A stretch of DNA of 20,086 nucleotides from positions 1 through 20,086 of IMG/VR virus record IMGVR_UViG_3300027759_000537; one strand, 5' to 3'. The number at the start of each line of letters is the position of its first letter. Within the stretch, counting starts at the first letter, position 1. Shown here one piece after another: positions 15,405-20,086 of this stretch. The notes beneath the pieces were generated by a model. It made no database searches and had not been told where the DNA came from. It saw only the letters and a program-made list of their open reading frames with translations. Origin of the DNA: a virus. Both the position numbers and the translations under genes were made by a program.

Positions 15405-16109
15405 ATGGCAGATAAAGTACAGGGCAATAATATAATGTTGTATTATCACGAACCAGCTTCGGTAACTTATCCTGATGGTAGGGATATTCCGTTTTCGTGT
15501 TCTACAAATTGCACATTTAGTGTGAATGTTGACCAAAAAGAGGTAACAAGCCAAACGAGTGCGTGGTATAGAGAATACAAGAACGATACTGCAACTTGGA
15601 GTGTAACTTGTGATGGTCTTATAACTTTGGATGGTTATGGCTATTTATTCTTACTACAACAACAACAAGATAGAACTACTATTTTAGTAAAGTTTGTTAT
15701 TGATAACGGAGTTGATGGTTTGGTAGTGATTAGTGGTAATTGTAACTTAACAAGTTTACAAATAAACGCACCTTATAAGGACATAGCAACATATAGTGTA
15801 GCGTTACAGGGTACAGGTGCTTATGGAACAACAGGAACGACAATCAATCCTGAAGGGGTTGTAATTGTTGCTGGAGGTGCGGTTTACACAAAGGGAACTA
15901 TTGCAGCAGGTGGAGAAACCACAATTACTTATTCGGATATGATAGGTAAGGCTTGTCTTTATGTTTCTCGTGGTGGTATTGATGTTCAGGATATTTTAAC
16001 AACAGGAACACCAGTTGATGAGCAAGTTAAGTGGGTAAGTGCGACAGGGATATTGACATTTGGAAGGGTATTAGAAAGTGGTGAGTTTATTAGGGCATTA
16101 TTTCAATAA
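15405..16109 (+). CDS. second tail-tube-like protein with an extra C-terminal domain
   Basis: Predicted protein of 234 residues. Residues 1-145 follow the tail-tube pattern: QGNNIMLYYHEP, FSVNVDQKEVTSQTSAWYRE, a TWSVTCDGLITLDGYGYLFLLQ core, then an end like LTSLQINAPYKDIATYSVALQGTG. Residues 146-234 form an extra beta-rich domain (VVIVAGGAVYTKGT...FGRVLESGEFIRALFQ). A Gln run at about 84-87 comes from a CAA triplet repeat. It lies after the hub gene, not beside the main tube gene, so a tail-tip or tube-initiation ring is a better guess than a normal tube subunit. A tail-fibre adaptor is the alternative. Confidence 0.7.
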   Translation: MADKVQGNNIMLYYHEPASVTYPDGRDIPFSCSTNCTFSVNVDQKEVTSQTSAWYREYKNDTATWSVTCDGLITLDGYGYLFLLQQQQDRTTILVKFVIDNGVDGLVVISGNCNLTSLQINAPYKDIATYSVALQGTGAYGTTGTTINPEGVVIVAGGAVYTKGTIAAGGETTITYSDMIGKACLYVSRGGIDVQDILTTGTPVDEQVKWVSATGILTFGRVLESGEFIRALFQ

Positions 16110-16131
16110 TTTAGTTATAAATTAATATAAG

Positions 16132-19100
16132 ATGGCAAATCAAATTGTAGTTTCAGCAGGTGCAAAAGTTAGGAATTTAAGTGGGGTTTTAACGGCTACA
16201 AGTGGAGTTGTCAGTTTTCTGCCTATTGATGTTTCATTAGGTATTCCGCAACTTGATGTCAATGGTAAGATTTTAGTAAGTCAGCTACCTAACTCGGTTA
16301 TGGAGTATAAAGGAACTTGGGATGCTTCTACAAACACACCAACCCTTGCAAATGGCACAGGAAATCAAGGGGATGTGTATTTATGTAATGTAGCAGGAAC
16401 AGTTAACTTTGGTGCTGGTCCTATTGCTTTTGTGGTAGGAGATCAAGTTATTTATAGTGGTTCAATATGGCAAAGGGCATCGGGATCAACAGGAACAGTT
16501 ACAAGTGTGGCGATTACTGAAAGCGGAGATTCTTTAAATATTACAGGCTCACCAATTACTACAAGCGGAACGATTAACATAGGGTTCAACGGAACAAATC
16601 TTCAATATGTAAACGGAGCAGGAAACTTGACAACCTTTCCTATATTAACAGGTTATGTGCCATATACAGGAGCAACCGCTAATCTTAATTTAGGGATTTA
16701 TTCATTTATTGCAAATGATGGAGCATACAATACTGAAATGTCTCCATCTTATTTTGGAGTAGAAAATGCAGCTGGAACTATATTTGGTTTATTAGAATAT
16801 AATAAATTAACCTTAACAAATAGCACAGGTGCAGGTTCAACTATGATAGTAAATGCTCAAGGGTTGATATTCCCTGATGCAAGTGTTCAAATAAGTTCAT
16901 ATACCGATGCAAAAGCAAGATTAGCATTAAGTTTAACAACAACAGGAACAAGTGGAGTAGCGACTTATAATAATACAACAGGGGTATTTAATATTCCTAA
17001 CTATGGTTCAGCCTTAACAGGCTATGTTCCCTACACAGGTGCAACTCAAGATGTAGATTTAGGTGCGTTTAAATTGAATGCTCAATCTTTACATATTAAA
17101 GGAACAGGAGGGAATGGACATTTAGGATTAAAGCATCAATCAGCAAGTGCAACCGCATCGGCTAATGAGGTGTCTTTATTTGCAGATAGTCTTGGAGATT
17201 TAAGTTGGTTAAATGGTAACTTATATTTAAGCAAGTTTATTACATCAGGTAATACTGCTGCAAGGTCTTATACATTCCCAAATGCAAATGGAACAGTTGC
17301 TTTAACAAGTGATTTATCAAATTATGTAGATTTAACTACTGCACAAACAATAGGTGGAACAAAGACTTTTACTGATGCTACTAAAAACAACGGAGGTATA
17401 TTTTTACAAAATGCTTCAAGTAGTTCATTAGCAGGATATATGAATTTAGGTGGATTGACTAATGGATTAAAGTTTACAAGTGGTGGTGGTATTAGTAATT
17501 CATTTACTTTGCCATCTGCAACAGGATATACTTTTACTTTCCCTAATGCAACAGGAACGATAGCTTTAACTAGCGATATTCCTTCATTGGTAGGATATGT
17601 TCCATATACAGGAGCAACAGGAGCGGTTGATTTAGGTGTTAATTCTTTAAGTGCATCATATTTATATTTGAACGGAGCAACTAGTCCAATGTCAGGTCAA
17701 CTTAATATGAAGATTGGAACAACTTCCCCAGGCAATACAGGAGGTTATTATAATATTTTGCCTTATTCTGATGGAAAGTTATATTTTACTTCATATTTAT
17801 CAAGTCTTTCTAACACAAGAATATTTATTTTAGATTCAGCCGGAATAACTGCAAATACACCAAGAACATTTACATTTCCTGATGCAAGTGGCACAATAGC
17901 ATTAGTTGGTGGCAGTGGTGTAGGAACAGTTACAAGCGTAGCTGCTTTAACAATAGGTACAAGTGGAACGGATTTAAGTTCAAGTGTTGCTAATAGTACA
18001 ACAACCCCTGTAATTACTTTAAATGTACCAACTGCGAGTGCAGCGAATAGAGGTGCATTATCAAGTGCGGATTGGACAACATTCAATTCAAAGCAGGGAA
18101 CAATAACCTTAACCACAACAGGGACAAGTGGTGCAGCGACCTTTAGTTCAAACACTTTAAATATTCCTAACTATGCTCCCGATTTAAGTGGATATGTAAC
18201 ATTAGCAACTACTCAAACAATAAGTGGTTTAAAAACATTTAGTAGTAATTTAACTGCTTATGGAACATTAACAATAGGACAAACAGGAGTTACTAATGGG
18301 ATTATAAATAGTAACGATGGAATGTACTTTAATATTGATGCAGATGCTTCAGGAAGTACACCTGAATTTATGTTTGGTAAAGGCAGAAGTGGAACAAGTG
18401 GTGGAACAACATTTCTTACTATAGCTAACACAGGAGCAGCTACATTCTCTGCAAATATTGCTTCAAGTGCATATACTAATGGTACTTTAATAGTAACAGG
18501 TGGAGTTGGAATAAGTGGTCAAATTTTTACTAATAATACTATTAATACAACTGATGGTTATTATTCAAGCAAAGCAGGTTCTGATAGTATAGGAAGTGGT
18601 GCATATATGCAATTTTCAAATATTGGATATATTCAAGCTAATGCAAGTAGTGGGTTAGATTTTTGGACTTTACCAACAGGTGGTGGTGGTTGGGAAAAAA
18701 GAATGAGATTAACAAATGGCGGTAATTTCTTAATAGGAACTACTACTGATTCAGGCTACAAGCTAGATGTTAATGGTACAGGAAGGTTTAGTGGAGCATT
18801 AACATCATATAATAATGGACTAGGATTATCTCTTAAATCAACTACTAATAATGGCAGTTATTTAGAATTTGCTCATAATTCAGCAGGTACTTATGCTTAT
18901 ATAGGAAGTGCTTATCACTTATTAGTAAGCCCTAATAATATAGCAAATAATTTAGCAATTAGAGCAGAAGGTGATTTGGTACTTACAACAGGTGGATATA
19001 CTCCAAGACTTACCATAGCATCCACAGGAGCAGCTACATTATCAAATTTAGCAGGTACAGGAAGCAGAGCAGTATTAGCTGATGCTAATGGTTTATTATC

Positions 19101-19395
19101 AGCACCTGTTTCCGATATATCAGTAAAGCAAAATATTACACCTATTGGTTATGGTTTAAATGAAATATCTAAAATGAATCCTGTATGGTTTGATTTTATT
19201 GATGAATATAAAAACTTTGGCGAAGGCAGACAAAATGGTAATATAGCACAAGAAATGGAAGCAATAATACCTGAAGCGGTATTTACTACTCCATCAACAG
19301 GTAAAAAGGGAATTAATTACGACCAATTACACGCAGTTTATATTAAAGCTATTCAGCAATTAGAGGAAAGAATAAAGCAATTAGAAAATAAATAA
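16132..19395 (+). CDS. long tail fibre with C-terminal S74 self-cleaving chaperone domain
   Basis: A 1087-residue fibre, presumably trimeric and receptor-binding. Residues 1-30 are a short cap, then LDVNGKILVSQLPNSVMEYKG starts the shaft. The shaft (130-980) is Gly/Thr/Ser-rich with internal repeats GYVPYTGAT (174, 297, 488), FPNAxGTxALTSD and TTTGTSGxAT...IPNY. The last 94 residues are the intramolecular chaperone (peptidase S74): SDISVKQNITPI with the catalytic pair S994 and K999, NGNIAQEMEAIIPEAV, INYDQLHAVYIKAIQQLEE. Cleavage before S994 would release the chaperone after trimer folding. The DNA has no ATG-proximal promoter motif, so it is probably transcribed with the gene before it. Confidence 0.93.
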   Translation: MANQIVVSAGAKVRNLSGVLTATSGVVSFLPIDVSLGIPQLDVNGKILVSQLPNSVMEYKGTWDASTNTPTLANGTGNQGDVYLCNVAGTVNFGAGPIAFVVGDQVIYSGSIWQRASGSTGTVTSVAITESGDSLNITGSPITTSGTINIGFNGTNLQYVNGAGNLTTFPILTGYVPYTGATANLNLGIYSFIANDGAYNTEMSPSYFGVENAAGTIFGLLEYNKLTLTNSTGAGSTMIVNAQGLIFPDASVQISSYTDAKARLALSLTTTGTSGVATYNNTTGVFNIPNYGSALTGYVPYTGATQDVDLGAFKLNAQSLHIKGTGGNGHLGLKHQSASATASANEVSLFADSLGDLSWLNGNLYLSKFITSGNTAARSYTFPNANGTVALTSDLSNYVDLTTAQTIGGTKTFTDATKNNGGIFLQNASSSSLAGYMNLGGLTNGLKFTSGGGISNSFTLPSATGYTFTFPNATGTIALTSDIPSLVGYVPYTGATGAVDLGVNSLSASYLYLNGATSPMSGQLNMKIGTTSPGNTGGYYNILPYSDGKLYFTSYLSSLSNTRIFILDSAGITANTPRTFTFPDASGTIALVGGSGVGTVTSVAALTIGTSGTDLSSSVANSTTTPVITLNVPTASAANRGALSSADWTTFNSKQGTITLTTTGTSGAATFSSNTLNIPNYAPDLSGYVTLATTQTISGLKTFSSNLTAYGTLTIGQTGVTNGIINSNDGMYFNIDADASGSTPEFMFGKGRSGTSGGTTFLTIANTGAATFSANIASSAYTNGTLIVTGGVGISGQIFTNNTINTTDGYYSSKAGSDSIGSGAYMQFSNIGYIQANASSGLDFWTLPTGGGGWEKRMRLTNGGNFLIGTTTDSGYKLDVNGTGRFSGALTSYNNGLGLSLKSTTNNGSYLEFAHNSAGTYAYIGSAYHLLVSPNNIANNLAIRAEGDLVLTTGGYTPRLTIASTGAATLSNLAGTGSRAVLADANGLLSAPVSDISVKQNITPIGYGLNEISKMNPVWFDFIDEYKNFGEGRQNGNIAQEMEAIIPEAVFTTPSTGKKGINYDQLHAVYIKAIQQLEERIKQLENK
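16651..17619 (+). repeat. three GYVPYTGAT-coding repeats in the fibre gene
   Basis: 27-base copies at 16651-16677, 17020-17046 and 17593-17619 encode GYVPYTGAT, each followed by a conserved xxxxDLGxxxL-type stretch. Synonymous changes between copies show selection at the protein level, consistent with repeated shaft modules, not a recent duplication. Confidence 0.85.
16933..18174 (+). repeat. TTTGTSG...NIPNY module, two copies in the fibre gene
   Basis: Copies at 16933-17004 and 18109-18174 encode LTTTGTSGxAT...NIPNY with different lengths between the ends. Between them lie FPNAxGTxALTSD-type copies at 17275-17313, 17539-17577 and a diverged one at 17875-17904. The modules alternate, so the shaft is built of a small set of reused units. 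Confidence 0.75.
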
Positions 19396-19397
19396 AT

Positions 19398-19706
19398 ATG
19401 AAACAAATTTCTCCTATCCAAAGTTGGATAAATGGAAAATCAGTAACTGCAACAATCTTTAATATGTATGTAATTGGTGGGGTGCTAGGTTCATCTGCAT
19501 CGTTTTACTACTCATTATTAGATAGTGATTTAGCTAATGTAGCACAAGGCAACTTAACAATGAGTGGGGATGCTTACGCTGCTTGGGGTAATGATGATGA
19601 GTATGCGTGGAATTGGGCAGCATCTACTAACCAACTTAACCTTACAATCATTGGAGATTATGTTCCACCTGTGCCTGAAGTAGTTGAGCCAACAAATAGT
19701 ATTTAA
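19398..19706 (+). CDS. small protein after the fibre, possible fibre accessory
   Basis: Predicted protein of 102 residues starting 2 bases after the fibre gene. It begins MKQISPIQSWINGK, with a central block SASFYYSLLDSD and AQGNLTMSGDAYAAWGNDDEY, then LNLTIIGDYVPP and a short proline-rich acidic tail. The pattern of this block recurs in small genes next to tail fibres in Bacteroidota phages, as I remember them, with no defined function. Tip or fibre assembly is the likely role from position alone. No membrane segment is seen. Confidence 0.65.
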   Translation: MKQISPIQSWINGKSVTATIFNMYVIGGVLGSSASFYYSLLDSDLANVAQGNLTMSGDAYAAWGNDDEYAWNWAASTNQLNLTIIGDYVPPVPEVVEPTNSI

Positions 19707-19717
19707 TCCTATATTTG
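19684..19717 (+). promoter_or_regulatory. promoter before the right-edge gene
   Basis: TTG at 19684-19686, a 23-base spacer, and TATATTTG at 19710-19717 fit the Bacteroidota consensus at the long end of the spacer range. The ATG at 19734 follows 16 bases after the box, leaving a leader of about 12 bases. Confidence 0.45.
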
Positions 19718-19733
19718 TAAAAAATCAAATCAA

Positions 19734-20086
19734 ATGAAATATCAACAACTCAACACCCTAGTCGCATCAATTAATGCGGTTATTGGTTCACAAGAAACTA
19801 AAGTTCAAAAGAAATTATTTAAGATTTATGAAAAAGTCAAATCCTACCACGAAAGCTATCAAGCCCAAGTTGAAGAACTCCGCCTTGATAACGCATCAAC
19901 CGATGATAAAGACATTTTATTATTGGATGAAAAAAATGGTTACAAGTTTACTAAAGAAAGTATCAAAAAGCTAACTGCTCAAGTTAAAGAACTAGGGGAA
20001 AAGGAATTTGAGTTTACACCTATTGAAGTGGTTAATTCTTCAGGACTTAAAGAATTTACATTCCTTCAAGATTGGACAACAGGTAT
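19734..20086 (+). CDS. unidentified gene running off the right edge (partial)
   Basis: ATG at 19734 opens a frame with no stop to the end of the window (117 codons so far). The N-terminus MKYQQLNTLVASINAVIG leads into a charged helical stretch (KVQKKLFKIYEKVKSYHESY, then ELRLDNASTDDKDILL) and ends in FEFTPIEVVNSSGL. The coding pattern (repeated GAA/AAA/GAT, third-position A/T) is far better than that of the overlapping frame at 19774-19974. The style of a helical acidic protein after the tail genes recalls small uncharacterised phage proteins such as the DUF1617 type, but I cannot confirm this. It begins a new promoter block. Confidence 0.75.
   Translation, partial: MKYQQLNTLVASINAVIGSQETKVQKKLFKIYEKVKSYHESYQAQVEELRLDNASTDDKDILLLDEKNGYKFTKESIKKLTAQVKELGEKEFEFTPIEVVNSSGLKEFTFLQDWTTG

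Noticed and set aside
15655-15667. CAA triplet repeat in the second tail-tube-like gene, considered as a phase-variable repeat
   Set aside because: A triplet repeat keeps the frame and is only four units long, so it cannot act as an on/off switch.
17763-18155. Open frame of 130 codons on the - strand inside the fibre gene
   Set aside because: Its Val/Leu/Pro-rich content mirrors the repetitive Gly/Thr/Ser codons of the fibre; no start motif or promoter.

Overview
The window reads as the late, structural half of a tailed double-stranded DNA phage or prophage of a Bacteroidota host (Flavobacteriia-like). The DNA is AT-rich, every convincing gene is on the + strand, starts mostly lack Shine-Dalgarno sequences, and intergenic gaps carry the Bacteroidota -7 promoter motif TAnnTTTG. 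Protein families in order give a siphovirus-type layout: HK97-fold capsid, long non-contractile tail and a central fibre. No integrase, lysis cassette, tRNA, CRISPR array or insertion sequence is visible, so temperate versus lytic lifestyle cannot be decided.

Layout. About 1-1901: end of the early/replication region, with a DUF4373-type replication-associated protein, an unrecognised soluble protein and three small ORFs, two of them membrane peptides. 1936-3042: a NinG/Rap-like HNH recombination protein, a very basic 38-residue protein, a zinc-ribbon-like protein and a ParB/Srx-domain protein. 3066-4551: packaging (DUF5681 probable small terminase, then TerL). 4588-8719: head (portal, MuF-like protein, prohead protease, major capsid protein), closed by a strong intrinsic terminator at 8742-8769. 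8803-10598: connector and neck (gp6-like connector, head-tail joining, gp10-like, tail completion). 10605-13410: tail (tail tube, tail assembly chaperones joined by a -1 frameshift, tape measure). 13400-19706: tail tip (a large hub-like protein, a second tail-tube-like protein, a 1087-residue repeat fibre with a C-terminal S74 chaperone, and a small protein after the fibre). From 19734 an unidentified gene runs off the right edge.

How it works together: TerL with its small partner pumps DNA through the portal into a capsid matured by the S78-type protease. Connector, stopper and tail terminator join this head to a tube whose length is set by the 561-residue tape measure and whose assembly needs the G/GT chaperones. 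The fibre and hub form the receptor-binding tip. Genes within blocks are coupled by ATGA or TAATG overlaps. Block starts coincide with TAnnTTTG motifs, three of which lie so close to the ATG that leaderless transcripts are expected.

No wholly new defence or mobile system is evident. The points most worth a second look are the A10 frameshift, the leaderless-type promoters, the duplicated tail-tube fold downstream of the hub, and the coupled micropeptides.
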